Origin: Lachnospiraceae bacterium
GTDB taxonomy: Bacteria > Bacillota > Clostridia > Lachnospirales > Lachnospiraceae
Assembly: GCA_017473115.1 (NCBI GenBank)
Contig: JAFUNC010000003.1
Span: 1-45,755, forward strand
Length of the DNA stretch: 45,755 nt
Reading direction: 5' to 3'
Shown piece by piece: positions 18,296 to 27,414 of this stretch (the first letter of the stretch is position 1; every line of letters starts with the position of its first letter). The position numbers were made by a program, and so were the translations under genes. Under the pieces are notes generated by a model. The model ran no database searches. It had not been told where the DNA came from and was given only the letters and a program-made list of their open reading frames with translations.

Positions 18296-19055
18296 TCTCA
18301 AGGAAAATGAGCGGCTGGATTGTCTGCAGCGCAAAGGATATCGGATTATTCAGGATCCCGGCAGATTTTGTTTCGGAATGGATGCCGTGCTTTTGGCAGA
18401 GTTTGCGAAGGCGAAACCGGGAAACAGAATTCTGGATATCGGTACCGGCACGGGGATTATACCTATTCTTATGGAGGCTCGGTATGATTGCGGAAGCTAT
18501 GTCGGTCTTGAAATCCAGGAAGAAAGCGCTGAAATGGCTTGCAGAAGTGTGGAACTGAACGGTCTGCAGGATAGAATTTCAATCGTAAACGGAGATATTA
18601 AGGAAGCAGAAGCATATTTTGAGGCTGCTTCCTTTGATGTTATTACCTGTAATCCGCCGTATATGATTGGACAGCACGGTCTGACAAATCCGGAGGAGCC
18701 CAAAGCCATTGCGCGACATGAAATAAAGTGCACGTTGGAGGATATTATATCCAAGGGCGCAAGACTTTTAGTACCGGGAGGAAAATTTTATATGGTGCAC
18801 AGACCGTTTCGTTTGGCTGAAATTATGACACTTATGTCACGATATAAAATAGAACCCAAGCGGATGCGTCTGGTATATCCCTACGTGGACAAAGAGCCTA
18901 ATATGGTACTGATAGAAGGGGCACGGGGCGGCAAATCAAGAATGACCGTGGAAAAACCCTTAATTGTATATGAAAAACCGGGAGTATATACCCACGAGAT
19001 TTATGAATTATATGGTGAGACAGCAGAACAGAGTATGTTGAATGGACCTGAATAA
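18285..19055 (+). CDS. trmN6: tRNA1(Val) A37 N6-methyltransferase
   Basis: A 256-residue SAM-dependent methyltransferase. The start at 18285 (MTTNLKENERLDCLQRKGY) overlaps the ricT stop by 11 bases, indicating translational coupling; longer in-frame versions run back into ricT and are rejected. The SAM motif is DIGTGTGIIPI and the N6-adenine catalytic motif is NPPY (CNPPYMIG). Family members (YabB/TrmN6) methylate A37 of tRNA-Val. Position between ricT and rsmI is the conserved one; the GIY-YIG gene (yazA) found between them in Bacillus is absent here. Confidence 0.9.
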   Translation: MTTNLKENERLDCLQRKGYRIIQDPGRFCFGMDAVLLAEFAKAKPGNRILDIGTGTGIIPILMEARYDCGSYVGLEIQEESAEMACRSVELNGLQDRISIVNGDIKEAEAYFEAASFDVITCNPPYMIGQHGLTNPEEPKAIARHEIKCTLEDIISKGARLLVPGGKFYMVHRPFRLAEIMTLMSRYKIEPKRMRLVYPYVDKEPNMVLIEGARGGKSRMTVEKPLIVYEKPGVYTHEIYELYGETAEQSMLNGPE

Positions 19056-19094
19056 AAGGGATGTTCGAGAAGAAATCTGCAGAAAGGAGATTCT

Positions 19095-19937
19095 ATGACC
19101 GGAACTTTATATTTATGTGCAACGCCCATCGGAAATCTGGACGATATGACTTTCCGTGTTTTGGATACTCTGAGAAGTGTGGATGTTATCGCGGCGGAGG
19201 ACACCAGAAACAGCATTAAACTTTTAAATCGGTTTGAAATTAAAACACCGATGACAAGTTACCATGAGTACAATAAGGTGGAGAAAGCCGAAAAACTCAT
19301 TGCTATGCTTCAGGAGGGTAAGAATATTGCATTGATTACGGATGCGGGAACGCCGGCTATTTCGGATCCCGGAGAAGTCCTTGTTCAAATGTGCCATCAA
19401 AGCGGTGTGCCCGTTACATCGTTGCCCGGGGCCTGTGCCTGTATCACAGCATTGACGTTATCGGGTCTTCCTACAAGAAGGTTTTGCTTTGAAGCTTTTT
19501 TGCCTTCGGATAAAAACGAACGCAAGGCAATTCTTGAAGACTTAAAAGAAGAGAGCCGTACCATTATTTTATATGAGGCACCTCATCATTTGAGAGGTAC
19601 GTTGGCAGAACTCTATGAAACACTGGGGAATCGTAAAATTACTTTGTGCCGGGAACTGACAAAGAAATTTGAAACCGTAATGCCGACAACTCTGTCAGAT
19701 GCAATTTCTTTTTATGGGGAAAATGAACCCAAAGGTGAATATGTTCTGGTGCTGGAAGGTAAAAGTTTCGAGGAACGCAAAGAAGAGAAACAGAAGGAGT
19801 GGCAGCAACTGTCTATTGAGGAACATATGTCATTTTATGAAAGTCAGGGAGTGGACCGAAAAGAAGCAATGAAAAAGGTGGCGAAGGACCGTGGCTTATC
19901 AAAAAGAGATGTTTATCAATATCTGTTAGAAAAGTAG
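19095..19937 (+). CDS. rsmI: 16S rRNA (cytidine1402-2'-O)-methyltransferase
   Basis: A 280-residue tetrapyrrole methylase-fold enzyme. Signature segments: LYLCATPIGNLDDMTFR, VIAAEDTRNS, LITDAGTPAISDPG, VPVTSLPGACA, and EAFLPSDKNER. RsmI modifies C1402 of 16S rRNA in the decoding centre. AAAGGAG precedes the ATG. The C-terminal helix (RKEAMKKVAKDRGLSKRDVY) is typical. It ends the decarboxylase-to-rsmI operon; no strong terminator follows, and an acpP promoter begins directly at its stop. Confidence 0.95.
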   Translation: MTGTLYLCATPIGNLDDMTFRVLDTLRSVDVIAAEDTRNSIKLLNRFEIKTPMTSYHEYNKVEKAEKLIAMLQEGKNIALITDAGTPAISDPGEVLVQMCHQSGVPVTSLPGACACITALTLSGLPTRRFCFEAFLPSDKNERKAILEDLKEESRTIILYEAPHHLRGTLAELYETLGNRKITLCRELTKKFETVMPTTLSDAISFYGENEPKGEYVLVLEGKSFEERKEEKQKEWQQLSIEEHMSFYESQGVDRKEAMKKVAKDRGLSKRDVYQYLLEK

Positions 19938-19966
19938 TTGACAAAGTACAATGCAAATAATATACT
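19938..19966 (+). promoter_or_regulatory. Strong promoter of acpP
   Basis: Consensus -35 TTGACA at 19938-19943, 17-base spacer, -10 TATACT at 19961-19966. The -35 begins immediately after the rsmI stop codon. Confidence 0.88.
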
Positions 19967-20030
19967 CATAGCGTAATAAGGGAAAATACATAGTAGAAAT
20001 CCCAAGTTTCTCAGCAAAGGAGTTACAAAT

Positions 20031-20261
20031 ATGTTAGAAAAGATTACAGAAATTATCGTAGAACAACTTAACATTACAGGTGTGGAAATCACAGAGGATA
20101 CCTCTTTAAAGGATGATTTAGGAGCAGACTCTCTTGATTTATTGGAACTGGTTATGGCTTTTGAATCAGAGTATGGTGTAGAGATTCCTCCCGAGGATTT
20201 GGAAGGTGTTAGTACTGTAGGCGATATTATCGAATACATTTCTAAAAAAGAAGCAGAATAA
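20031..20261 (+). CDS. acpP: Acyl carrier protein
   Basis: A 76-residue acidic protein. The GADSLDLLELVMAFE segment holds the Ser that receives the 4'-phosphopantetheine arm. It carries growing acyl chains in fatty acid synthesis. AAAGGAG precedes the ATG and a near-consensus promoter drives it alone, separate from any fatty acid synthesis genes, which are not seen in the window. Confidence 0.96.
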   Translation: MLEKITEIIVEQLNITGVEITEDTSLKDDLGADSLDLLELVMAFESEYGVEIPPEDLEGVSTVGDIIEYISKKEAE

Positions 20262-20280
20262 TTTTGTAAAAAATAAAAGA

Positions 20281-20312
20281 AACTCCATCGGCAACGGCCG
20301 GTGGAGTTTTTG
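20281..20312 (+). terminator. Terminator, probably bidirectional
   Basis: A 12-pair stem AACTCCATCGGC / GCCGGTGGAGTT (one G-U pair) around loop AACG, with T5 on the plus side and a U-rich tail also on the minus side (TCTTTTATTTTTT). It separates the convergent acpP and AraC genes. Confidence 0.88.
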
Positions 20313-20349
20313 TGTTTGAATGGGAAAATCAGTATGTAGCATGCATCTT

Positions 20350-21123
20350 TTAGTCTGGCTTTTTCATGCCTTCCTGGGTAAAATTCTTTCGGAAGTTCTG
20401 GTCTCGGTACACCTTCGGGGTACAACCGGTCTCTTTCTTAAATATGCTGGTAAAATGGCTTTGGGAAGAAAAGCACAAATGGTTTGAGATTTCTTCATAA
20501 GAATATTCCGAAAACTTCAGCATATTTTGGGCGGCTTCAATTCTGCGGGAGCGGATGTACGCACTGACAGAAGTGCCGGTTTCTTTTTTAAAAAGTTTGG
20601 AGAGATAGGTTTCGCTGATTCCTACATTTTCCGCTATGATTTTTACCGTTAAAGGCTTATGGAGATTATCATATATGTAATCAATGACGCGCACGATATT
20701 TTTGGAATAAATGTTAATCTTCTTCATCTGTTTCATGCGCTTACAATAATCCACCGCCATTGTATACTGGAGTTTCTTTAAACTTTCGGTGGTGGTACAA
20801 TGGTCCGCCTTTTGAATATAGTAGTCACTTAAAGAGTAGGCCATTTCGTGGTCCATTCCGCCTTCGATACAGAAACGTGCTACCATGGCGGTTGCAATGA
20901 TGAAATGATACAAGAGATTTCTGACAATATTGTCGGAAAGCACACCTTTTCCTTGAAGTGTTTCTTTTTGGAATTTCTGCATCTCTTCCTCAACAATGTC
21001 GAGGTTTCCGTTTTTTACCGCATCATAAAAGGACATTTCATTTTCGAAAGAACGGTACTCCACAACGGATTCCTTGGCAAGGTACAGTTTATGGTTAATG
21101 CCTTTGTCTTTACGTTTGTTCAT
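20350..21123 (-). CDS. AraC family transcriptional regulator
   Basis: A 257-residue regulator on the minus strand. The C-terminal 100 residues carry both AraC helix-turn-helix motifs: VKIIAENVGISETYLSKLF and YEEISNHLCFSSQSHFTSIF followed by KKETGCTPKVYRD. The N-terminal region (about 150 residues, helical, with NIVRNLLYHFI) is a ligand or multimerisation domain of a type common in Clostridia, not a sugar-binding cupin. AAAGGAG is present upstream of the ATG. It is transcribed divergently from the DUF1846 gene. Target genes are unknown. Confidence 0.92.
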   Translation of the reverse strand: MNKRKDKGINHKLYLAKESVVEYRSFENEMSFYDAVKNGNLDIVEEEMQKFQKETLQGKGVLSDNIVRNLLYHFIIATAMVARFCIEGGMDHEMAYSLSDYYIQKADHCTTTESLKKLQYTMAVDYCKRMKQMKKINIYSKNIVRVIDYIYDNLHKPLTVKIIAENVGISETYLSKLFKKETGTSVSAYIRSRRIEAAQNMLKFSEYSYEEISNHLCFSSQSHFTSIFKKETGCTPKVYRDQNFRKNFTQEGMKKPD

Positions 21124-21221
21124 AAGCGTTTCTCCTTTGGCGTGAATGGTTTGCGCTCTGTATTTTCAGATTTGTTTGTCAATGGAATGTTTCCGGCCCC
21201 AAAGTGGCCTCCGGTATTTTT

Positions 21222-21249
21222 ATTATAACAAAGATATGCGGAAAAACAA
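21222..21249 (-). promoter_or_regulatory. Promoter of the AraC-type gene
   Basis: On the minus strand, TTGTTT (plus 21244-21249), a 16-base spacer and a perfect TATAAT (plus 21222-21227). The leader is about 90 bases. Confidence 0.6.
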
Positions 21250-21292
21250 GGAAAATGGCAGATTTTTTATATGAAAAAATATAAATGTAATA

Positions 21293-21321
21293 TTGATTTT
21301 CGTGCTGAAATTAGGTATGAT
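21293..21321 (+). promoter_or_regulatory. Promoter of the DUF1846 gene
   Basis: TTGATT at 21293-21298, a 17-base spacer, TATGAT at 21316-21321. Together with the divergent promoter at 21222-21249 this accounts for the 21124-21447 gap; I see no further gene in it. Confidence 0.65.
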
Positions 21322-21447
21322 TAAATTTGTATTTTATAAGTGAAAAAAGAGTGTAAAAGAAAAGAAAACGGCGAAAAGTACTTTGTAAATCAGGTAAATT
21401 GATTGCTGTTCGGTAAAGAAAGAATTGAGAAGAGACGGAGACGTATC

Positions 21448-22932
21448 ATGAAGAAAATCGGTTTTGACAATGACAAATATCTTAAAATGCAGTCTGAACG
21501 TATCAAAGAGCGCATTGCCGCTTTTGGCGGTAAGTTGTATCTGGAATTCGGCGGCAAATTGTTTGATGATTTTCATGCGTCCAGAGTTTTGCCCGGTTTT
21601 AAGCCCGACAGTAAAATCGACATGCTGGTACAGTTAAAAGACCAGGCTGAAATTGTAATCGTAATCAGTGCCGGAGACATCGAGAAAAATAAGGTACGTT
21701 CCGATATCGGTATTTCCTATGATATGGATGTATTGCGTCTGATTGATGCGTTCCGCGGATACGGTTTGTATGTGGGAAGTGTTGTTTTGACTCAGTTTGC
21801 CGGACAGTCTAGCGTGGTGGCATATCAGAATAAATTAGAGTCATTGGGGCTGAAAGTATATCGTCATTATCATATTGAAGGATATCCTTCCAATATTCCT
21901 CACATTGTAAGCGAAGAGGGATACGGAAAGAATGAATACATTGAAACCAGCCGTTCTCTGGTGGTGCTTACGGCTCCGGGACCGGGAAGCGGTAAAATGG
22001 CAACCTGTCTTTCTCAGATTTATCATGAATATAAAAGAGGAATTAAGGCGGGGTATGCTAAGTATGAAACCTTCCCTGTGTGGAACCTCCCGTTGAAACA
22101 TCCCGTAAACTTAGCGTATGAAGCAGCGACTGCGGACTTGAACGATGTGAATATGATTGATCCCTTCCACTTGGAGGCTTACGGTGAGACAACCATAAAT
22201 TACAACAGAGACGTGGAAATTTTCCCTGTGCTTAATGCTATGTTTGAAGAGATTATGGGTGAATCTCCTTATAAATCACCTACTGACATGGGTGTCAACA
22301 TGGTAGGATACGGTATTATCGATGATGAGGCTGTAAGCAAAGCGGCCAAAGAGGAAATTATCCGTCGGTATTATAATGCATTGTGTGCAAAGCGTCAGGG
22401 TAGTTCTGATGATGTGCAGGTAATGAAAATTGAACTTTTGATGAAACAGGCAGGCATTACCGTGGAAGACCGTCCGGTAATCGGTGCGGCTAATTTAAGA
22501 GCGGAGGCCACCGGAGAACCGGCAGCGGCGATGGAATTGCCGGATGGTGAAATCATTACCGGTAAAACCAGTGAACTTCTGGGAGCATCCTCGGCACTGC
22601 TTTTAAATGCGTTAAAAAAACTGGCCGGTTTGGATGATGAAGTACATTTAATTGCACCTACCATTATCGGACCGATTCAGGAATTAAAAATTAAGCATCT
22701 GGGGAATGCGAATCCCAGACTTCATACCGATGAAGTGTTAATTGCATTATCAATCTGTGCAACGACGGATGAGAAGGCCAAACGTGCCATGGAACAGTTG
22801 CCGAATTTGAAAGGTTTGGAAGTGCACTCCAGCGTAATTTTATCGCAGGTAGATAAAAATGTATTCCGCAAACTGGGAATTAACTTAACTTGTGAACCGG
22901 CATACCAGACTAAGAAACTGTATCATAAATAA
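21448..22932 (+). CDS. DUF1846 domain-containing protein
   Basis: A 494-residue protein of the exact length typical for the DUF1846 family. It starts [20 protein letters not shown]; the ATG at 21448 has ACGGAG upstream and matches the family N-terminus, so the in-frame ATG at 21403 is rejected. The [20 protein letters not shown] segment is a P-loop-like glycine-rich motif, and [32 protein letters not shown] is the strongest family block, here quoted only by residues about 200-235. Structures of family members show a Rossmann-like fold, but no defined reaction is known to me. It is a single-gene unit between its own promoter and a terminator. Confidence 0.9.
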   Translation: MKKIGFDNDKYLKMQSERIKERIAAFGGKLYLEFGGKLFDDFHASRVLPGFKPDSKIDMLVQLKDQAEIVIVISAGDIEKNKVRSDIGISYDMDVLRLIDAFRGYGLYVGSVVLTQFAGQSSVVAYQNKLESLGLKVYRHYHIEGYPSNIPHIVSEEGYGKNEYIETSRSLVVLTAPGPGSGKMATCLSQIYHEYKRGIKAGYAKYETFPVWNLPLKHPVNLAYEAATADLNDVNMIDPFHLEAYGETTINYNRDVEIFPVLNAMFEEIMGESPYKSPTDMGVNMVGYGIIDDEAVSKAAKEEIIRRYYNALCAKRQGSSDDVQVMKIELLMKQAGITVEDRPVIGAANLRAEATGEPAAAMELPDGEIITGKTSELLGASSALLLNALKKLAGLDDEVHLIAPTIIGPIQELKIKHLGNANPRLHTDEVLIALSICATTDEKAKRAMEQLPNLKGLEVHSSVILSQVDKNVFRKLGINLTCEPAYQTKKLYHK

Positions 22933-22938
22933 ACGATT

Positions 22939-22968
22939 AAGACTGTCTGTAACAGGCAGTCTTTTTTT
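22939..22968 (+). terminator. Intrinsic terminator after the DUF1846 gene
   Basis: Stem AAGACTGTCTG / CAGGCAGTCTT with loop TAA and a T7 run. Confidence 0.92.
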
Positions 22969-23127
22969 GATGCAGCGAAATTTGGGGGAAGAATATTTCT
23001 TCCTGATAATACGGATTATTGTATTATCTGTGAAAAAAGTTTAATATTTTTATGATGAAATTGTGAGTAAAGTGTGATAAGATACTTTTTGTAAGTGTAA
23101 ACTTTTCTAAAGAGGAGGAATTAAATT

Positions 23128-23799
23128 ATGCAGTACGAAATTAAAGGTGCACCGTTTCCCGTTGCAGTATTAAACGTTGCAGCAGGCGAAGCAATCAAGT
23201 GTCAGGCAGGTGCTATGTGTTGGATGTCACCCAATATGCAGATGGAAACATCAGGTGGCGGAATCGGTAAAATGTTCGGTAAGGCTCTTACCGGCGAAGC
23301 ACTTTATGAAAACAAATATACCGCACAGGGTGGTCCCGGTATGATTGCAGTTGGTTCAGGTGTTCCCGGAAACATTCTTGCAATTGATTTAACAGGCGGT
23401 AAGACTATTATTGCGCAGAAGAAGTCTTTCCTTGCATCTGAAATGGGTGTAAATTGTGAAATTCAGAAGAACTTCAATGGAGCAGGTCTTTTCGGCGGTG
23501 GCGGTTTCATTATGCAGAAGTTTACCGGCCAGGGTATGGTATTTATCGAAGTTGACGGTAGCATCGTAGAATACGAATTACAGCCCGGACAGCCTATGAA
23601 AATTGATACAGGATGTCTTGCAGCAATGGAAGGCACTGTACAGATGAACGTAGAAAGAGTACAGGGATTCAAGAACGTTGTAGCAGGTGGTGAAGGACTC
23701 TTCAATACCACTCTTGTAGGTCCCGGACGCGTTTGGTTACAGACTATGTCTATTCCCAGTCTTGCAGGTGCTCTTGCTCCTTATATGCCTGCTAAATAA
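23128..23799 (+). CDS. AIM24 / TIGR00266 family protein
   Basis: A 223-residue beta-rich, glycine-rich protein. MQYEIKGAPFPVAVLNV and AGEAIKCQAGAMCWMSPNM at the N-terminus and GPGRVWLQTMSI near the C-terminus are typical of the AIM24 (TIGR00266) family. The biochemical function in bacteria is unknown; the mitochondrial homologue AIM24 is linked to inner-membrane organisation. AGAGGAGG precedes the ATG. Codon use is more biased towards preferred codons than in nearby genes, which suggests strong expression. Terminators before and after indicate a monocistronic gene. Confidence 0.88.
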   Translation: MQYEIKGAPFPVAVLNVAAGEAIKCQAGAMCWMSPNMQMETSGGGIGKMFGKALTGEALYENKYTAQGGPGMIAVGSGVPGNILAIDLTGGKTIIAQKKSFLASEMGVNCEIQKNFNGAGLFGGGGFIMQKFTGQGMVFIEVDGSIVEYELQPGQPMKIDTGCLAAMEGTVQMNVERVQGFKNVVAGGEGLFNTTLVGPGRVWLQTMSIPSLAGALAPYMPAK

Positions 23800-23831
23800 T
23801 GTAGTGCAGCAGAAGAAATACATACAAATAC

Positions 23832-23863
23832 AAAGCCATCGGCCATGCGCCGGTGGCTTTTTT
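23832..23863 (+). terminator. Intrinsic terminator after the AIM24 gene
   Basis: Stem AAAGCCATCGGC / GCCGGTGGCTTT (one G-U), loop CATGC, then T6. Confidence 0.92.
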
Positions 23864-23878
23864 ATTTGCGGTTTGCTC

Positions 23879-23907
23879 TTGTGTATAAAATCATAATGCG
23901 ATAAAAT
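23879..23907 (+). promoter_or_regulatory. Candidate promoter of the diguanylate cyclase gene
   Basis: TTGTGT at 23879-23884, a 17-base spacer and TAAAAT at 23902-23907, about 75 bases before the start codon. Confidence 0.55.
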
Positions 23908-23982
23908 AAAAGTCTGACAACGTTGCGTAAAAAGTATATAAGATTCGGCAGAGAAACTTGAAGGACAAGCAGGGGGACTATT

Positions 23983-25275
23983 ATGGAGAAAAAAGCGAGA
24001 AGCAGTATATACAAAACAATACCGGCAATGGCAATTGTGCCGTTGATGTTATTTGGCCTTTTGGTATTGATTATTTGTTCTTGGCGTTTCAATGGTGTAA
24101 TGCATGAAAAAGTTGAGGATGAACTTCAGAATATTGCGGCTTCCGTGGCAGCAACATACGATACGGTCTATCCGGGGGAATATCGATATGAAGCCGTAAA
24201 TAACATTGCATATTATTACAAAGGTGACGAAGAAATCACCGGTGATTTTACCATTATCGACAGTTTAAAAGATGCCACCGGAGCGGAAATTACCATCTTT
24301 TATAAAGATGTCAGAATGTTGACTACCATAAAAGATGATGAAGGAAAGCGTTTCATCGGAAGCGGCGTCAGTACGGTAATCTGTCAGGATGTATTGGATT
24401 TAAAAACAGCCAAATTTTATGACGGGGTAGTAATCGGAGATTATACATACTGTGCCTATTATATGCCGCTTTTGACCGAAAACGGCGGTTGTATCGGTAT
24501 GATTGCCGTGGCAAAACCTTCGGAAGTGATTAAAGATTTGGTATTCAAAGCAGTAATTCCCATTGCATTTGTGATTGTGGCGGCTATGCTGGTTGCAGGT
24601 TTTATTTCGTTCCGTTATGCCAAAAATCTGGCAACGGCTATCGGAAATCTGCAGAAGGCGTTGGCGAATGTTGCCAAGGGTGAATTGTCGAAAGAACCTC
24701 ATTATACGGTTATGGGACGTAATGATGAGATTTCGGATATGGGCAAATCCGTTGTTTCCATGCAGAAGTCTCTACACGTACTTATTGAGAGAGATGCCTT
24801 AACGGAGTTGTATAATCGTCGCTGCGCAAACCAACGCTTGAAAAAAATGATGAAGAAGGCGGAAGATACCGGAACGAAATTCTGTATTGCCATCGGAGAT
24901 ATCGACTTTTTTAAGAAGGTAAATGATACCTATGGTCACGAAGTGGGGGATAAGGTGCTGGTGGCGGTGGCTAAAGCGATGAAAGCAACCATGACCGGTA
25001 AGGGGTTTGTGGCCCGTTGGGGTGGTGAGGAATTTCTGCTTGTATATGATGAAACCGAGTACAAGGAAGGTTTGGCAAAATTAAAAGCGGTTCTGGATAA
25101 TGTGCGTAAATTGGAAATTCCCGATGAACGCTTCGAGATGCCCATTAAGGTAACCATGACATTCGGTATTACCGCAGGCGGTGCAGAAGATGATATGGAT
25201 CAGTTATTACGCATCGCGGATGAAAGATTATATAGCGGCAAGAGCGGCGGAAGAAATCAAATTGTGGGTGAGTAG
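23983..25275 (+). CDS. Membrane diguanylate cyclase (sensor, HAMP, GGDEF)
   Basis: A 430-residue protein. TM1 lies near residues 10-33 and TM2 near 188-208; the roughly 150-residue outer domain between them is Cache-like (VEDELQNIAASVAATYDTV, ITIFYKDVRMLTTI). A HAMP linker follows at about 210-260. The GGDEF domain has RWGGEEF with the catalytic GGEEF, IGDIDFFKKVNDTYGHEVGD for Mg-GTP binding, and ERLYSGKSGGRNQ at the end. It should make cyclic di-GMP from two GTP upon a signal outside the cell. I see no RxxD inhibitory site at the expected place before GGEEF, so product inhibition is probably absent. The alanyl-tRNA editing gene follows after two bases. Confidence 0.93.
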   Translation: MEKKARSSIYKTIPAMAIVPLMLFGLLVLIICSWRFNGVMHEKVEDELQNIAASVAATYDTVYPGEYRYEAVNNIAYYYKGDEEITGDFTIIDSLKDATGAEITIFYKDVRMLTTIKDDEGKRFIGSGVSTVICQDVLDLKTAKFYDGVVIGDYTYCAYYMPLLTENGGCIGMIAVAKPSEVIKDLVFKAVIPIAFVIVAAMLVAGFISFRYAKNLATAIGNLQKALANVAKGELSKEPHYTVMGRNDEISDMGKSVVSMQKSLHVLIERDALTELYNRRCANQRLKKMMKKAEDTGTKFCIAIGDIDFFKKVNDTYGHEVGDKVLVAVAKAMKATMTGKGFVARWGGEEFLLVYDETEYKEGLAKLKAVLDNVRKLEIPDERFEMPIKVTMTFGITAGGAEDDMDQLLRIADERLYSGKSGGRNQIVGE

Positions 25276-25277
25276 GA

Positions 25278-26525
25278 ATGAATAATAAAAGAGTGAATTC
25301 CGGCATGACGCAGGTTCTTTATGAAGATGATGCATATACAAAAGAATGTGTGGCAAAAGTGTTGGAATGCAGGGAAAGAATCAAAGATACCGGTAAAGAT
25401 GAAGCGAAAACAGTATATGGTATCGTTTTGGATTGTACTCCGTTTTTTCCGGAAGGCGGCGGACAACCTGCGGATAAAGGTGTCGTAATTCTTGAAAATA
25501 ATGATGTATTACAGGTTTTCGACGTACAAAAAGAGGATGGAGTGATTGTACATTATGTCTCCAACCCCATAGAAAAGGGTAGCGTCATTACTGCGCAATT
25601 AAATTGGGCAGTGCGTTATGAAAGAATGCAGAATCATTCCGGTGAGCATTTGTTCTGTGGCCTGATTCATAAACTGTACGGATATGAAAATGTAGGTTTT
25701 CATATGTCGGCTAATTGCGTGACTGTGGATGTAAACGGCGTTTTGACTGCAGAGGATTTTGCAAAACTTGAGATTTTGGCAAATGAAGGAATTGACCGTA
25801 ATGTTGCTATTTCGGCAGTGTATCCGGATTCGCCGGATGAATTGCAATATCGCAGTAAATTGGATTTGACCGAGGAGATTCGCGTCGTACTGATAGAAGG
25901 ATATGATGCCTGTGCCTGTTGCGCTCCCCACGTAAAGACTACGGGAGAAATCGGGTTGATTAAGGTAATGGATTTTATGAGTCACAGAGGAGGTACCCGA
26001 TTTACTTTAAAAGCAGGAAAGTGGGCAAGAGAAGACTATGGCATTTTGCATGAAGAAATCGGTCAAATGATGCGGCTGTTTTCTGCTAAGCGGGAAGCGT
26101 GCCATTTGGCGGCGGAGCGGGTAAGCCGTCAGATGAAGGAGCAGCAGGAAACTATTACATCGCTGAAAAAACAGATTACGGATTTGTACAGAAATCAATT
26201 AAAAAAGGCAATAGAAAACAATCCGGATAATAAGTGTCATGTGATTTTTGATGCGTCCTTGGATGAGGTACAAATGCGTACCCTGATTAACGAAGGGGTT
26301 TTGACAGCACCCGGTATCGTGGCTGGTTTTGCGGGGACTGACGATAGCGGTTATCGCTATATCATCGGTAAAAATGAGGCGGCAGAAGAGCCGGATTTAC
26401 GTGCCTTTGCCAAGGAGATGAATGCAGCGTTAAACGGCAGAGGCGGCGGAAGCATTAAGATGATTCAGGGAAGCGTGACTGCAAAACGCGCAGAAATTGA
26501 AGCGTGGTTAAAGGATTATCAGTAA
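25278..26525 (+). CDS. Alanyl-tRNA editing protein (AlaX-L-like, DHHA1)
   Basis: A 415-residue free-standing editing protein. The N-terminal fold has FFPEGGGQPADKG, the zinc motif MQNHSGEHLFCGLIH (HxxxH) and ACACCAPHVKTTGEIGLI with the Cys and His that complete the zinc site. A coiled region then leads to a DHHA1 domain at about residues 310-415, with GRGGGSIKMIQGS. Such proteins hydrolyse Ser or Gly mischarged on tRNA-Ala. It starts two bases after the cyclase stop, so the two are likely translated from the same transcript. Confidence 0.92.
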   Translation: MNNKRVNSGMTQVLYEDDAYTKECVAKVLECRERIKDTGKDEAKTVYGIVLDCTPFFPEGGGQPADKGVVILENNDVLQVFDVQKEDGVIVHYVSNPIEKGSVITAQLNWAVRYERMQNHSGEHLFCGLIHKLYGYENVGFHMSANCVTVDVNGVLTAEDFAKLEILANEGIDRNVAISAVYPDSPDELQYRSKLDLTEEIRVVLIEGYDACACCAPHVKTTGEIGLIKVMDFMSHRGGTRFTLKAGKWAREDYGILHEEIGQMMRLFSAKREACHLAAERVSRQMKEQQETITSLKKQITDLYRNQLKKAIENNPDNKCHVIFDASLDEVQMRTLINEGVLTAPGIVAGFAGTDDSGYRYIIGKNEAAEEPDLRAFAKEMNAALNGRGGGSIKMIQGSVTAKRAEIEAWLKDYQ

Positions 26526-26606
26526 TTATTTTTATAAAGCAGTAAAAGAAAGAACTGCGGACAATGACGCAATGCGCCATAGTATTTATGCAGGCGGGAG
26601 TAAGAT

Positions 26607-27341
26607 ATGTCAAAAAACAGAATTTTTAGAATTGTATGTTTTATTATATTTGTGGTTGCTGCCATGTCGGTAATATGTCTGGAGAAAGCAGATGATATTG
26701 CTTACGATGCGGATGTTGCAGCGATGAAAGCCATGGAGAGCAGTAAATATGTTATCGTAACAGAAGAAAAGGATTATATTGCGTTTGAACCGGCGGGAGG
26801 ATTTTATAATAAGGGAATCATTTTTTATCCCGGCGGAAGCGTAGAACCGGAGGCATATGCACCCCTGATGCATGCCGTGGCAGAAGAAGGATATCTTTGC
26901 GTCATTGTTAAAATGCCGTTAAAACTGGCTGTTTTGGATGTAAATAAGGCGGATGTGGTGCGAAAGGATTACGGCAATGTGGCAGATTGGTATATGGCCG
27001 GACATTCCCTGGGCGGTGCCATGGCATCGGCTTATGCATATGAAAATGCAAGCAAACTGCAGGGAGTTATTTTGCTGGCTGCGTATTCTACGGAGGATTT
27101 GTCCAAAGAAAAGTTGGATGTATTGAGTATCTATGGTTCTGCAGACGGCGTGTTAAATTTGGACAATTATATGGAGTATAGAAGTAATCTTCCGGCTGAT
27201 GCCGTTGAGATTCTGATTGAGGGTGGCAATCATGCCAATTTCGGTAATTACGGTGCGCAGAGTGATGACGGTGTTGCCGGAATTACGGGAGAAGAGCAAC
27301 AGGCGATTACAGCGGGAGCCATTTGTGAGATGCTGAAATAG
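26607..27341 (+). CDS. Membrane-anchored alpha/beta hydrolase
   Basis: A 244-residue protein with an N-terminal signal anchor (residues 7-25, IVCFIIFVVAAMSVICL). The hydrolase fold shows the nucleophile motif AGHSLGGAMAS, a likely acid in YGSADGVL, and the histidine in EGGNHANFGNYGAQ, the set expected for the alpha/beta hydrolase 5 type. The substrate is unknown; the enzyme probably acts outside the membrane. GGGAG precedes the ATG. It may be co-transcribed with the DMT exporter 73 bases downstream. Confidence 0.85.
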   Translation: MSKNRIFRIVCFIIFVVAAMSVICLEKADDIAYDADVAAMKAMESSKYVIVTEEKDYIAFEPAGGFYNKGIIFYPGGSVEPEAYAPLMHAVAEEGYLCVIVKMPLKLAVLDVNKADVVRKDYGNVADWYMAGHSLGGAMASAYAYENASKLQGVILLAAYSTEDLSKEKLDVLSIYGSADGVLNLDNYMEYRSNLPADAVEILIEGGNHANFGNYGAQSDDGVAGITGEEQQAITAGAICEMLK

Positions 27342-27414
27342 GACGTTGTGTATTGGGGAAATAAAGGGTTTCAATTCCGTGATTCCGGTGACGGAATCAG
27401 AAAGAAGTGTAAAA

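Noticed and set aside
27374-27398. Two overlapping alternative hairpins before the DMT exporter gene as a possible RNA switch
   Set aside because: ATTCCGT and GATTCCG can each pair with ACGGAATC, but stems are only seven pairs and there is no aptamer-like domain; chance is not excluded.
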